Shown: piece after piece, positions 1 to 8,374 of the stretch
Layout of the letters: every line of letters begins with the position of its first letter
Position numbering within the stretch: the first letter of the stretch is position 1
DNA from: Scatonaster sp045598705
Lineage (GTDB): Bacteria > Bacillota > Clostridia > Saccharofermentanales > Saccharofermentanaceae
Assembly: GCA_045598705.1 (NCBI GenBank)
Contig: JAZLMM010000001.1
Location: 1-17,384, forward strand
Length of the DNA: 17,384 nucleotides
Direction: 5' to 3'
Translations under genes and position numbers: made by a program
Notes under the pieces: generated by a model
What the model was told of the DNA's origin: nothing
The model's database searches: none
Seen by the model: only the letters and a program-made list of their open reading frames with translations

Positions 1-166
1 TCTCCGATTCATCGAGAAGCGTACGGCTGAACTTGAGGAGGCTCAGAAAGCCTTGGAAGCTTCTTTTGGCGCGAATACACCACCCGAGGACTACGATACT
101 TACGCTAAGAATAGCGAAGAACTCGAAGCCCTGTACGAAGAATACATGGAGTTAGAAAGCGAATAA
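1..166 (+). CDS. C-terminal end of a probable ABC-F family ATP-binding protein (5' end outside window)
   Basis: An open frame enters from the left edge (first full codon at position 2) and stops with TAA at 164-166, giving 54 residues. The sequence is strongly helical and charged (start LRFIEKRTAELEEA, end LEALYEEYMELESE), with a short Pro/Gly break in the middle. Soluble ABC-F ATPases (Uup/YdiF/EttA relatives) commonly end in such a coiled-coil arm with an 'ELEALYEEYMELE'-like tail, which is why I make this call. No nucleotide-binding motif lies inside the window, so this is a resemblance of composition and tail pattern only. Any protein ending in a coiled coil would be an alternative. The gene runs toward the deacetylase gene and shares a terminator with it. 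Confidence 0.55.
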   Translation, partial: LRFIEKRTAELEEAQKALEASFGANTPPEDYDTYAKNSEELEALYEEYMELESE

Positions 167-183
167 TTCCCTATCCCGGAACA

Positions 184-237
184 CAAAAAGGGGCTTTCTC
201 TCTGTGAATTCATCACTTTTGAGACAGCCCCTTTTTG
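184..237. terminator. Bidirectional rho-independent terminator between convergent genes
   Basis: A perfect 12-bp inverted repeat (CAAAAAGGGGCT at 184-195, AGCCCCTTTTTG at 226-237) encloses a 30-nt loop. The loop contains a smaller hairpin (GTGA 204-207 with TCAC 213-216). Each arm carries a run of five A or T, so a U tract follows the GC-rich core on either strand. It sits 17 bp after the stop at 166 and 37 bp after the minus-strand stop at 275, and so can serve both genes. Confidence 0.85.
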
Positions 238-274
238 TTTCATTCTTGAATTGCAAAAATCCTGATGTGCTGGT

Positions 275-1291
275 TCAGCTCTTGGTCCGCTTCTCAAACA
301 TCAGATCGCCGCATGAATATGCATAGCGAATGCCGTAGATTGGGCCGCCCGGATATGCTTCGGCAAGCGTGCTTGTATCCCAACCAACCGAGCCAGCATA
401 GTCAATCGTAAGTTTTGACGTTCTCGCTTCGAGAAGCTCTGACACAGTCACGAAAGTATAACCCTTCGCCTTCAGACCATCGATCATTTCCTGCAAAGAT
501 TCAGTCGTGGAATTGTGGCACTCGTGGAGAAGCACGCAGTCAGACATGGTGCTGTTATCAATGACATACTGTGCAGTATAATGGGCATCACCCATCGCCG
601 GCTTCTGCCAGTCAGCGGGGGTGCTCGCATCATTCCAGTTAATCACATATTCGTGATTATCAAGTGAATACTTAAACAATCCGGTATTCACCAGACCCGC
701 GCCTTGCGGCGGACGGATGACAGTGGCCTTCTGGCCAATATACTTCATCAACGCCTCATCGCACTTCTGAAGTTCAGAATATGCCGTATCTGCATCCACC
801 TGCGACAATACTGTGTGTCCATATGTGTGGTTACCAATCTCGCAATTTAGATCCAGCATACGCTGCAGGTCCTTAGCATAGGTTTCGTTAATATTTCCAC
901 CGAGTACGAAGAAGGTAGCCACTACACCATTCTTCTCTAATACATCCAGGACCTTAGAAGTGTTCTCGCAAGGACCGTCGTCAAAGGTCAAGGCAATCAA
1001 CTTCGTGCCTTCTGGATAGGAAGCATGGGCTTCCGGTGCTACTGTTGTCTCAGTCGGTGCCTCTGTGGTAGTGGTCGTTGCTTCCGTAGAAGGAGCAGTT
1101 TCTGTTACCGATGCAGAAGTAGTGACTGTTGTTTCTTCACTCTTCTTGTCCTTGTTCTGGGCTTTGATCTTCGTTACCATGAAGACAAATGTACAAAGCA
1201 ATACCATAAACACAGCAACCAAACAAAGTGCAGTATTTGCAAGTGCACGCAACTGCGCATTCAATGTTCTATTATTCGCGGTAGGGCTCAT
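275..1291 (-). CDS. Membrane-anchored polysaccharide deacetylase (NodB / carbohydrate esterase 4 family)
   Basis: 338 residues, likely a cell-wall enzyme that removes N-acetyl groups from peptidoglycan GlcNAc or a related surface polymer. A single hydrophobic segment at about residues 19-40 makes an uncleaved anchor. A Thr/Ser/Glu-rich wall-spanning linker follows (51-90), then the NodB domain (about 98-287). CE4 motifs are visible in order: TFDDGP (102-107, general base and metal Asp), HTYGH (155-159, metal His pair), RPPQG (193-197), NWND...DW (218-228) and LLHECH (254-259). RPPQG has Gln where Tyr or Phe is usual. After the domain there is a tail of about 50 residues with no recognised motif. 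The ATG at 1291 is supported by GGAGGT at 1305-1300, 8 nt upstream. The gene stands alone between two terminators and has its own promoter. The exact substrate cannot be told from sequence. Confidence 0.9.
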   Translation of the reverse strand: MSPTANNRTLNAQLRALANTALCLVAVFMVLLCTFVFMVTKIKAQNKDKKSEETTVTTSASVTETAPSTEATTTTTEAPTETTVAPEAHASYPEGTKLIALTFDDGPCENTSKVLDVLEKNGVVATFFVLGGNINETYAKDLQRMLDLNCEIGNHTYGHTVLSQVDADTAYSELQKCDEALMKYIGQKATVIRPPQGAGLVNTGLFKYSLDNHEYVINWNDASTPADWQKPAMGDAHYTAQYVIDNSTMSDCVLLHECHNSTTESLQEMIDGLKAKGYTFVTVSELLEARTSKLTIDYAGSVGWDTSTLAEAYPGGPIYGIRYAYSCGDLMFEKRTKS

Positions 1292-1330
1292 AAAGGATGA
1301 CCTCCAAATTTAATCTACATACCAAATTTG

Positions 1331-1357
1331 ATTATACCATACTGATTCTTTTGTGAA
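1331..1357 (-). promoter_or_regulatory. Sigma-A-type promoter of the polysaccharide deacetylase gene
   Basis: On the minus strand there is a perfect -10 box TATAAT (1336-1331) preceded by TGG, an extended -10. A -35-like TTCACA lies at 1357-1352 with a 15-bp spacer. The short spacer is tolerable with an extended -10. The start point would fall near 1324, leaving a leader of about 30 nt. Confidence 0.65.
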
Positions 1358-1450
1358 GCGGATATTTCTCTTTCGTTCCTACATACGAAACACCCTCAAC
1401 CGACTACCGTCGACGAGTGACTTCCAAGTGTCATTTCTGTCATTTTTCGA

Positions 1451-1487
1451 GAAGAAAAAAGAAGCTGTCTTGGGTGAAGACAGCTTC
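1451..1487 (-). terminator. Rho-independent terminator of fba
   Basis: A perfect 11-bp stem (GAAGCTGTCTT 1461-1471 with AAGACAGCTTC 1477-1487) has a 5-nt loop. On the minus strand it is followed directly by six T (1460-1455) and a further T-rich stretch. It starts 35 bp beyond the fba stop codon. Confidence 0.93.
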
Positions 1488-1521
1488 CTGATATCTAACT
1501 TCGTAGCAAAAACAGTTAGGA

Positions 1522-2490
1522 TTAAGCCTTACCAGCAGAACCCAGAACGTACTGGATCTTGTGAGCAACCATATCCTTAACAGCCTGACGAGCTGGCTTG
1601 AGGTATTGGCGAGGATCGAAGTGAGACGGATTCTCAGCGAAATACTTACGGATGTTACCAGTCATAGCAAGACGGATATCGGAGTCGATGTTGATCTTGC
1701 AGACAGCAAGCTCAGCTGCGTGACGGAGCTGCTCTTCCGGAATACCAACTGCATCTGGCATCTGACCACCAAACTCGTTAACCATCTTAACGAATTCTTG
1801 TGGTACAGAAGAAGAACCGTGAAGAACAATCGGGAAGCCCGGCAGTCTCTTGATGCACTCTTCGAGAACGTCGAAACGGAGCGGCGGTGGAACAAGGATG
1901 CCTTCAGCATTTCTTGTGCACTGATCAGCTGTGAACTTGTAAGCACCGTGGGAAGTACCGATAGCGATAGCCAGAGAGTCACAACCTGTGCGGGATACGA
2001 ACTCTTCAACTTCTTCCGGACGTGTGTAGGATTCCTTACCAGACTCTACAACAACTTCGTCCTCGATACCAGCGAGTGTACCGAGCTCAGCCTCAACGAC
2101 TACGCCGTGAGCGTGAGCGTACTCAACAACCTGCTTGGTAAGCGCGATGTTGTCCTCGAAAGACTTAGAGGAAGCGTCGATCATTACAGATGTAAAACCA
2201 CCATCGATGCAGGACTTGCAGAGTTCGAAAGAATCACCGTGATCCAAATGCAGAGCGATCGGGATCTCCGGATTCTCGGCTACAGCTGCTTCAACCAGCT
2301 TTACGAGATATGTGTGATTAGCGTATGCGCGAGCGCCCTTAGAAACCTGGAGGATAACCGGGCTCTTCAGCTCACCAGCTGCTTCGGTGATACCCTGAAC
2401 GATCTCCATGTTGTTTACGTTAAAAGCACCAATAGCGTAACCGCCATCATAGGCCTTCTTAAACATTTCAGTAGTAGTAACTAATGCCAT
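1522..2490 (-). CDS. fba: Class II (zinc-dependent) fructose-1,6-bisphosphate aldolase
   Basis: 322 residues. It catalyses the reversible cleavage of fructose 1,6-bisphosphate to dihydroxyacetone phosphate and glyceraldehyde 3-phosphate in cytosolic glycolysis and gluconeogenesis. Class II marks are all present: HLDHG (81-85, catalytic Asp83 and zinc His84), GGFTSVMIDASSK (97-109), the acidic ligand region AELGTLAGIEDE (134-145), GTSHGAYKF (178-186, zinc His181), LHGSS (223-227, zinc His) and NIDSD (267-271, phosphate/substrate binding). Length matches the family. The frame stays open upstream to 2577, but the ATG at 2490 is the start: AAAGGAG lies at 2505-2499, and the longer version would begin inside the promoter -35 box. 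The gene is monocistronic between its own promoter and terminator. Its coding strand almost avoids TTA, CTA and TCA, which fits high expression. Confidence 0.97.
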   Translation of the reverse strand: MALVTTTEMFKKAYDGGYAIGAFNVNNMEIVQGITEAAGELKSPVILQVSKGARAYANHTYLVKLVEAAVAENPEIPIALHLDHGDSFELCKSCIDGGFTSVMIDASSKSFEDNIALTKQVVEYAHAHGVVVEAELGTLAGIEDEVVVESGKESYTRPEEVEEFVSRTGCDSLAIAIGTSHGAYKFTADQCTRNAEGILVPPPLRFDVLEECIKRLPGFPIVLHGSSSVPQEFVKMVNEFGGQMPDAVGIPEEQLRHAAELAVCKINIDSDIRLAMTGNIRKYFAENPSHFDPRQYLKPARQAVKDMVAHKIQYVLGSAGKA

Positions 2491-2548
2491 AAGAATTTCT
2501 CCTTTGTGTTGAATGATAATATATGCAAATAAATTTACACCACGGTTA

Positions 2549-2577
2549 ATTGTAAAGTGAAGAGTTGTTTTCGTCAA
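2549..2577 (-). promoter_or_regulatory. Sigma-A-type promoter of fba
   Basis: TTGACG (2577-2572), a 17-bp spacer and TACAAT (2554-2549) on the minus strand, close to consensus in both boxes. Transcription would begin near 2542, with a leader of about 50 nt to the ATG at 2490. I see no catabolite-response palindrome in the leader. Confidence 0.75.
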
Positions 2578-2611
2578 TCTTTGTAAGTAAAGATCAACTC
2601 AATTTTTCGCA

Positions 2612-3397
2612 TTACTCTTCGCTCTTTTCTTCGGAAGATGATGATTCGGCAGTTTCTGAAACCGCTTCAGTTTCTTCAGCAATCGCTTCCTTGGCTTCAC
2701 TAATTGCCTTCTTGGTCGCATTTGCCTTATCGTCTTTATCCTCTTTAATGACACCCTTAACAAGTGAAGTGATGTCCTCAGCGGATGTATCCGTAGACTT
2801 ACCATCCCCATCCGTTTTCAAAGCATCAAACTGCTCCTTGGCCTTGTATACAGATGCAACCTGTTTTGCTTCTTTCGACAGAAGATCGAAATCTTCCTGA
2901 GATGCCAAGTCTTTTGAAGATGTCTGGTAACATACTTCTTCATACACATTGTCAAGGACGAGGTAATTTACACGCTTCATGTTCGCACCGAGTGTGGAGT
3001 TCTGCAGAAGCTGCATGGCACGATCCGCCTCGCCGTCTCTTGCATCAAACGAGTCAAACGGAATCGTAATCTTTGAGAACATGTAGCGAAGTGCAACTTC
3101 TTTATTCTTGTAGTCTAAGGCCACACGATATTTAGCAATTACGAATGTATGGATGAAGATAACAAGACATATAGCAAATATAGCACCACATACACACCAA
3201 AGAAGCAGACCTGGGTCGGTCTTACCTGCGAGGAGATAACCCAACGCCGCACAATCCAATGCCGCAATTATCAATGTGATGATTCTTCTCTTTAGAATCT
3301 GGGATTTAGAAGCTGGGAAACAGTGTACTGTATCCTTTGGCAGTTTATCCAGTTCTTCCTGGGAAATTTCGATGATTTTCTCTTCTTTCTCACTCAT
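2612..3397 (-). CDS. Two-TM membrane protein of unknown function with acidic tail, distal gene of the valS operon
   Basis: 261 residues, not recognised as a named family. The first 35 residues are polar. Two hydrophobic segments follow at about 39-57 and 63-87, separated by a very short loop (KTDPG), so both ends are predicted on the same, probably cytosolic, side. Residues 88-116 (YRVALDYKNKEVALRYMF...IPFDSF) have the strand pattern of small membrane-linked PH-like domains such as YcxB; this is a weak resemblance. From about 200 the protein is Lys/Glu/Ala/Ser-rich and low in complexity, ending in a Glu/Ser tail. The ATG at 3397 has AGGAGG at 3411-3406, spacer 8. It begins 24 bp after valS stops, so it is probably co-transcribed with it. 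I found no clear terminator between its stop and the fba promoter. Confidence 0.8.
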   Translation of the reverse strand: MSEKEEKIIEISQEELDKLPKDTVHCFPASKSQILKRRIITLIIAALDCAALGYLLAGKTDPGLLLWCVCGAIFAICLVIFIHTFVIAKYRVALDYKNKEVALRYMFSKITIPFDSFDARDGEADRAMQLLQNSTLGANMKRVNYLVLDNVYEEVCYQTSSKDLASQEDFDLLSKEAKQVASVYKAKEQFDALKTDGDGKSTDTSAEDITSLVKGVIKEDKDDKANATKKAISEAKEAIAEETEAVSETAESSSSEEKSEE

Positions 3398-3421
3398 GGA
3401 CTGTTCCTCCTACAAAATAAC

Positions 3422-6073
3422 TTACTTTAATGCCTCGATACGGGACAGTACATTGTCCAGCATTTCCTGATACTTTGCCTGCTTCTCGCGTTCTGCAGCA
3501 ATAACCTTCTCTGGTGCTTTCTTTACGAATTCTTCATTCGCCAGCTTACCGTTTACACGCTTCATCTCGCCCTCAAGACGTTCCTTCTCCTTACCGAGAC
3601 GCTCCAGTTCCTTATCGATGTCAATTAAGTCTTCCAGCGGAATGTAGATCTCACCTGCGGAACATACGCAAGCAACTGCTGTGTTCGGAATACCTTCTTT
3701 GTTCTTCTTTGTCTCTACGTCAGTAACGTTAGCCAATCTTTCCAAGAAAGCCTTACCATCCAAGAACATACCAGAAATGCTCTCATCTTCCGTTACCAGA
3801 ATCATTCCGATCTTACGAGAAGGCACAACGCCCATGTCTGTACGTACATTACGGATGGAACGGATGGCATCCATCAGAACTTCCATCTGCTTCTCTTCCT
3901 TCGGGAAAACCTCATTCTCACGATACTCCGGCCAATCGGAAATCATAATGGAGTCTGCCCGTTTACCGAGTACGAGGTAGGTGTAAACTTCCTCAGTCAG
4001 GAACGGCATGAACGGATGCAGAAGCTGCATTGCACGGCCAAGTACATCGTTCAAGATGAACTGTGCTTCTTTTCTCGTCGGACATTCCTTGTCGAAAAGA
4101 CGTGACTTCGCAATCTCGATATACCAGTCACAGTACTCTTCCCAGATGAAAGCGTTGATCTTGGAAAGCGCAACACCAAACTCGTAATGATCGAAGTTAT
4201 CGGTCACTTCCTTGATTACCTGGTTCATACGGGACAGGATCCACTTATCTTCTGTAGTGTACTTCGAAGGATCCACATCATCGAAAGACAGGTCTTCTTC
4301 GCAATTCATCAACACGAAACGCATTGCATTCCAGATCTTATTACCGAAGTTTCTACCCGCTTCAATCTTGTCCTGCTGGAAACGCTGATCGTTACCCGGT
4401 GCATTACCGGTTACCAGTGCATAACGAAGTGCATCGGCACCGAACTGGTCGATAATCTCGAGCGGGTCAATACCATTACCGAGGGACTTACTCATCTTTC
4501 TGCCCTGGGAGTCACGAACCAGACCATGAATCAGCACTGTATCAAACGGAACTTCCTTCATGTGGGCAAGACCTGCAACCATCATACGGGAAACCCAGAA
4601 TGTGATGATGTCGTATCCGGTTACCAGTGTATTGGTCGGATAGTAACGCTTCAGATCTGCGGTCTCTTCCGGCCAACCCAATGTAGAGAAAGGCCACAAT
4701 GCAGAAGAGAACCAAGTATCCAATGTATCCGGATCCTGACGCATCGGCTTACCACACTTCGGACATACCGGTGCTTCGTCTTTGGTTACGATCAATTCAC
4801 CGCAATCATCGCAGTAGAACGCTGGGATACGGTGACCCCACCAGAGCTGACGGGAGATACACCAGTCACGGATATCCTCCATCCAGTTGAAGTAATTCTT
4901 CTCGAACCTTTCTGGAACAAACTTGGTCTTACCGGTACGAACCGCCTCGATAGCAGGCTCAGCCAATGTCTTCATCTTTACGAACCACTGGAGAGATACA
5001 CGAGGCTCAACAGTTGTGCCGCAACGATAGCAAGTACCAACATTGTGCGCATGTGGCTCAACCTTGATAAGATAGCCACCCTCTTCCAGATCGGCAACGA
5101 TTGCTTTTCTCGCTTCATAACGATCCATGCCGGCATACTTCGGATAATCCTCTGTGATCTTAGCATCCTCAGTCAATACAGTAATCACTTCGAGGTTGTG
5201 ACGAAGTCCGACTTCGAAGTCGTTCGGGTCATGAGCAGGTGTAATCTTTACAACACCGGTACCGAATTCGATATCTACGTAACTATCCGCAACCACTGGA
5301 ATCTTTCTTCCAACAAGTGGGAGAACCAGCATCTTGCCAACCAAATCCTTGTAACGATCATCTTTCGGATTGACAGCTACCGCGGTATCGCCAAGGAGTG
5401 TCTCCGGACGTGTCGTCGCCAGTTCAAGATATCCGCTACCATCCTCGAATGGATAACGCAGATGCCAGAATGAACCCTGCTGATCTTCATAGTTCACCTC
5501 AGCATTGGAAATGGAGGTTAAGCAATGCGGGCACCAGTTGATGATTCGCTCACCACGGTAGATTAGGCCTTCGTTATAGTACTTAATGAAAACATCTTTT
5601 ACTGCTTCCGAGCATCCTTCGTCCATGGTGAAACGCTCGTGAGACCAGTCGCAAGAAGAACCCATCTTCTTTAACTGTTCAACGATACGGCCACCATACT
5701 GCTTCTTCCAATCCCAAGCGCGCTCGAGGAACTTGTCACGACCGAGGTCATCCTTGGTCAGACCTTCCTTACGCATCGCCTCAACGATCTTCGCCTCTGT
5801 CGCGATGGAAGCATGGTCGGTACCCGGGACCCAAAGGGTCTCATAGCCTTTCATTCTCTTGTAACGAACCAGGATATCCTGAAGTGTGTTATCCAATGCA
5901 TGTCCCATGTGAAGCTGGCCGGTAATGTTCGGCGGCGGCATCACGATGCAGAAAGACTCCTTGGACGAATCTTTTACAGGCTTGAAATAACCCTTATTCA
6001 CCCACTCGTTATAGAGTCTGGATTCTGCTTCCTTCGGATCGAAGGACTTATTGATATTATCAGTTCTCGCCAT
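3422..6073 (-). CDS. valS: Valyl-tRNA synthetase
   Basis: 883 residues; a cytosolic class I synthetase that charges tRNA-Val with valine and hydrolyses mischarged Thr-tRNA. The HIGH box is HMGH (55-58, after PPPNITGQL) and the KMSKS box is at 526-530. The CP1 editing domain shows TTRPETLLGD (220-229) and TPAHDPNDFEVG (278-289). Paired cysteines CDDC (421-424) and CPKC (437-440) look like a zinc knuckle. The C-terminal 60 residues form the Lys/Glu-rich coiled coil that contacts tRNA. Length is normal. Although the frame is open to 6214, the ATG at 6073 is the start: GGAGG lies at 6087-6083, spacer 9, and homology begins at once (SFDPKEAESRLYNEW). The start lies inside the end of the acyl-CoA synthetase gene (14-bp overlap), so translation is likely coupled. 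There is no room for the T-box leader common upstream of valS in Bacillota. Confidence 0.97.
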   Translation of the reverse strand: MARTDNINKSFDPKEAESRLYNEWVNKGYFKPVKDSSKESFCIVMPPPNITGQLHMGHALDNTLQDILVRYKRMKGYETLWVPGTDHASIATEAKIVEAMRKEGLTKDDLGRDKFLERAWDWKKQYGGRIVEQLKKMGSSCDWSHERFTMDEGCSEAVKDVFIKYYNEGLIYRGERIINWCPHCLTSISNAEVNYEDQQGSFWHLRYPFEDGSGYLELATTRPETLLGDTAVAVNPKDDRYKDLVGKMLVLPLVGRKIPVVADSYVDIEFGTGVVKITPAHDPNDFEVGLRHNLEVITVLTEDAKITEDYPKYAGMDRYEARKAIVADLEEGGYLIKVEPHAHNVGTCYRCGTTVEPRVSLQWFVKMKTLAEPAIEAVRTGKTKFVPERFEKNYFNWMEDIRDWCISRQLWWGHRIPAFYCDDCGELIVTKDEAPVCPKCGKPMRQDPDTLDTWFSSALWPFSTLGWPEETADLKRYYPTNTLVTGYDIITFWVSRMMVAGLAHMKEVPFDTVLIHGLVRDSQGRKMSKSLGNGIDPLEIIDQFGADALRYALVTGNAPGNDQRFQQDKIEAGRNFGNKIWNAMRFVLMNCEEDLSFDDVDPSKYTTEDKWILSRMNQVIKEVTDNFDHYEFGVALSKINAFIWEEYCDWYIEIAKSRLFDKECPTRKEAQFILNDVLGRAMQLLHPFMPFLTEEVYTYLVLGKRADSIMISDWPEYRENEVFPKEEKQMEVLMDAIRSIRNVRTDMGVVPSRKIGMILVTEDESISGMFLDGKAFLERLANVTDVETKKNKEGIPNTAVACVCSAGEIYIPLEDLIDIDKELERLGKEKERLEGEMKRVNGKLANEEFVKKAPEKVIAAEREKQAKYQEMLDNVLSRIEALK

Positions 6074-7775
6074 TTTTCTGTGCCTCCAGATATTTCTGCA
6101 TGTCTCTTCTTCTGATCTCACCATGCATGATCTTACCGCTTGTTGTCTTTGGCAATTCATCCACATACTCGATGACACGCGGATATTTGTATGGTGCAGT
6201 ATTCTTCTTAACAAAGTTCTGCAATTCCTTCGTCAATTCATCCGAAGCTTTATACTCCTTACGCAGAACGACTGTTGCCTTGACTGCGAAGCCACGGACC
6301 GGATCCGGGATACCTGTGACTGCACACTCGAGGATTGCACCATGAGCCATCAGGGCGCTCTCTACCTCAAAAGGTCCGATACGATAGCCGGAACTCTTGA
6401 TTACATCGTCAACACGGCCAACATACCACAAGAAGCCAAGCTCATCTTTATAAGCGGTATCACCGGTATGGTAAAGACCATCGTGCCAAGCGTGTGCCAT
6501 CTCCTCCGGATTATCTTCATAACGGAGAAGCAGTCCGACTGGACGTCCACCGGAAGCTTCATCGGTACGGATACAGATTTCACCCGTTACACCCGTTGCA
6601 CACTCATTTCCATCCGGATCGACGATTGCAACATGGAAGCCCGGTACCGGATAACCCATAGAACCAGTTCTTGGGAGTACCCATGGGAAATAAGTACCAC
6701 ATACAACAGATGTCTCAGACTGACCGAAACCTTCGTAGATCTTGCAGCCAGTATTCTTCAGCCACTGCTTATAAACCTCTGGGTTCAATGCCTCACCTGC
6801 TGTGCAGCAATGCTTCAGGTTCGAGAAATCAAGTCCTGTGAAGTCCTCACGGATCATGAAGCGGTACATCGTGGGCGGTGCACAGAATGTAGTAATCTTA
6901 TAATCGCAGATTTTCTTCAGAATATCCGCACCATTAAACTTGTCGAAATCATAGATGAAGATCGCGGCTTCACCGAACCACTGACCGTAGAACTTACCCC
7001 ACATGCACTTCATCCAGCCGGTGTCGGAAATCGTAAAGTGCAGTTTTCCGTCTTCTACGCGGTGCCAGAATACACCCGTAAAGAGATGTCCCAAAGGAAG
7101 GGTATGGTCGTGAAGAACCATCTTCGGATAGCCAGTCGTACCGGAACTGAAGCACATGAGCATCGGGTCCGTCGCAACCGTACCTTCTTCACCGGTCGGA
7201 CGAGTCCACTCATCACTCATCTTGGAGACTTCTGCATCAAAATCGATCCAGCCTTCCTTCTGCTTTCCCCAAGTCACGCAACGGATGACCTCGTGGTCAT
7301 ACTGATCAAGGCCTTGGTCGAAACGCTCGGTGCAATCATCGTCACCTGTAATTACAGCCATTTTGATATGTGCACTGTTGATACGATAGACATAGTCCTT
7401 CGCCATCAACTGATTCGTTGCCATAACTGTTACGGCACCAATCTTGTGAAGGGCCAGCACGGAGAACCAGAACTGGTAACCACGCTTCAGAACCAGAAGT
7501 ACACGGTCACCTTTCTTGATGCCCATACTCTTAAAGTAGTTGGCTGTCATGTTGGAATACTTGCGGACATCGCCGAAAGTGAAACGCTTCTCTTCGTTTT
7601 GCTTGCTTACCCACAAGATGGCAAGCTTGTCAGGTGTTCTCTCTGCAATCTTATCCACTACATCGTACGCGAAGTTAAATGTCTCCGGATAAGTTACCTT
7701 ATAGTTCTTCTGTAAGTCATCAAGGGTCACGAAATCATCGCGATTTCTGCCCACAAACTCTTCATATATTGCCAC
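6060..7775 (-). CDS. AMP-forming acyl-CoA synthetase (medium-chain/acetyl-CoA synthetase-like, ANL superfamily)
   Basis: 571 residues. It activates a carboxylic acid with ATP to an acyl-adenylate and transfers it to coenzyme A. The adenylating motifs are intact: FSSGTTGYPK (209-218, P-loop), YEGFGQSET (347-355), YHTGD (435-439, ATP ribose Asp), GRVDDVIKSSGYRIGP (453-468, hinge) and PKTTSGKI (542-549, catalytic Lys548). Overall shape matches the medium-chain (MACS-like) branch; the acid used (acetate, propionate, branched or aromatic) cannot be read from sequence. The start is GTG at 7775; the nearby ATG is out of frame. The ribosome binding site AAAGGGG lies inside the last codons of the regulator gene, whose stop is 3 bp upstream, which implies translational coupling. 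The antisense frame is open over nearly the whole gene because TTA, CTA and TCA codons are avoided, a sign of strong expression. Confidence 0.92.
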   Translation of the reverse strand: MAIYEEFVGRNRDDFVTLDDLQKNYKVTYPETFNFAYDVVDKIAERTPDKLAILWVSKQNEEKRFTFGDVRKYSNMTANYFKSMGIKKGDRVLLVLKRGYQFWFSVLALHKIGAVTVMATNQLMAKDYVYRINSAHIKMAVITGDDDCTERFDQGLDQYDHEVIRCVTWGKQKEGWIDFDAEVSKMSDEWTRPTGEEGTVATDPMLMCFSSGTTGYPKMVLHDHTLPLGHLFTGVFWHRVEDGKLHFTISDTGWMKCMWGKFYGQWFGEAAIFIYDFDKFNGADILKKICDYKITTFCAPPTMYRFMIREDFTGLDFSNLKHCCTAGEALNPEVYKQWLKNTGCKIYEGFGQSETSVVCGTYFPWVLPRTGSMGYPVPGFHVAIVDPDGNECATGVTGEICIRTDEASGGRPVGLLLRYEDNPEEMAHAWHDGLYHTGDTAYKDELGFLWYVGRVDDVIKSSGYRIGPFEVESALMAHGAILECAVTGIPDPVRGFAVKATVVLRKEYKASDELTKELQNFVKKNTAPYKYPRVIEYVDELPKTTSGKIMHGEIRRRDMQKYLEAQKNGEN

Positions 7776-7778
7776 GGA

Positions 7779-8342
7779 TTAGATATCCCCTTTCATAACG
7801 ATTGCCAGGAACTTACATGGCTTACCGTTGTTTGCTTTCATGGCATGCGGATAATCAGAATTGAAATATACGCTGTCACCTTCATTCAACTCGTATACGA
7901 TATCTCCAATGAAGAATGTCATGGAACCTTCAACTACATAGTTGAACTCCTGTCCTTCATGTGCGTGTTGTGTTGGCTTCTCGATATCGTTTGGTTCAAC
8001 AGTAACCAAGAATGGGTCTGCAATCTTCTTTCGGAATGTAAAAGCTAAATGTTTATAGTTATAAGCCGCTCTGCGGTCAATTTCAAATCCCTCGTCCTTG
8101 CGGACGACACTGGCAATAGAAAGTTTCGGTGAATCGCCGCTCATCAGATCGACCATATCGACGCCGAGCACCACCGCTACATTATTCAGAAAGGAGACGG
8201 AAAAATCTTTCTTTCCTTCTTCATACAGGACATAATCTTCTTCGGACACTTCGCAACGAGTCGCCATGGTCTTGACGTCGATCTCTTCGATCTCTCTCAA
8301 AGCCGCAATTCTCTCGCCGATTTGACGCAATTGATCAGTCAT
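7779..8342 (-). CDS. XRE-family transcriptional regulator with C-terminal cupin domain
   Basis: 187 residues. The N-terminal helix-turn-helix of the XRE type spans about 7-66. A cupin_2 domain follows (about 112-183) with the metal-binding pattern HAHEGQEFNYVVEG (126-139; His126, His128, Glu132) and GDSVYFNSDYPHA (155-167; His166). Such proteins bind a small ligand in the cupin barrel and control the adjacent operon. In this family an XRE-cupin gene directly before an AMP-binding synthetase is a recurrent arrangement in Clostridia, to my knowledge. The ATG at 8342 is supported by AGGAGGGG at 8356-8349, spacer 6. It is the first gene of the four-gene operon and so probably controls its own transcription; a palindrome over the promoter -35 box is a candidate operator. 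The effector is unknown. Confidence 0.92.
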   Translation of the reverse strand: MTDQLRQIGERIAALREIEEIDVKTMATRCEVSEEDYVLYEEGKKDFSVSFLNNVAVVLGVDMVDLMSGDSPKLSIASVVRKDEGFEIDRRAAYNYKHLAFTFRKKIADPFLVTVEPNDIEKPTQHAHEGQEFNYVVEGSMTFFIGDIVYELNEGDSVYFNSDYPHAMKANNGKPCKFLAIVMKGDI

Positions 8343-8374
8343 AAGACACCCCTCCTAGGATAATTCATCACTTT

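Noticed and set aside
1561..2484. 307-codon plus-strand frame opposite fba
   Set aside because: In-register shadow of a strongly biased gene; no supporting start signal.
2491..2577. N-terminal extension of fba to 2577
   Set aside because: It would begin inside the -35 box and upstream of the good ribosome binding site; aldolase homology starts at the 2490 ATG.
4187..5473. 428-codon plus-strand frame opposite valS
   Set aside because: In-register shadow of valS, with Ile/Thr/Arg-rich composition and no domain.
6074..6214. 47-residue N-terminal extension of valS
   Set aside because: It lies wholly inside the acyl-CoA synthetase gene, is Arg/Cys-rich and unlike ValRS, and a good ribosome binding site supports 6073.
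6051..7715. 554-codon open frame on the plus strand opposite the acyl-CoA synthetase
   Set aside because: It is in register with the sense codons and open only because the gene avoids TTA, CTA and TCA. The product has no recognisable domain, while the minus strand encodes an intact enzyme.
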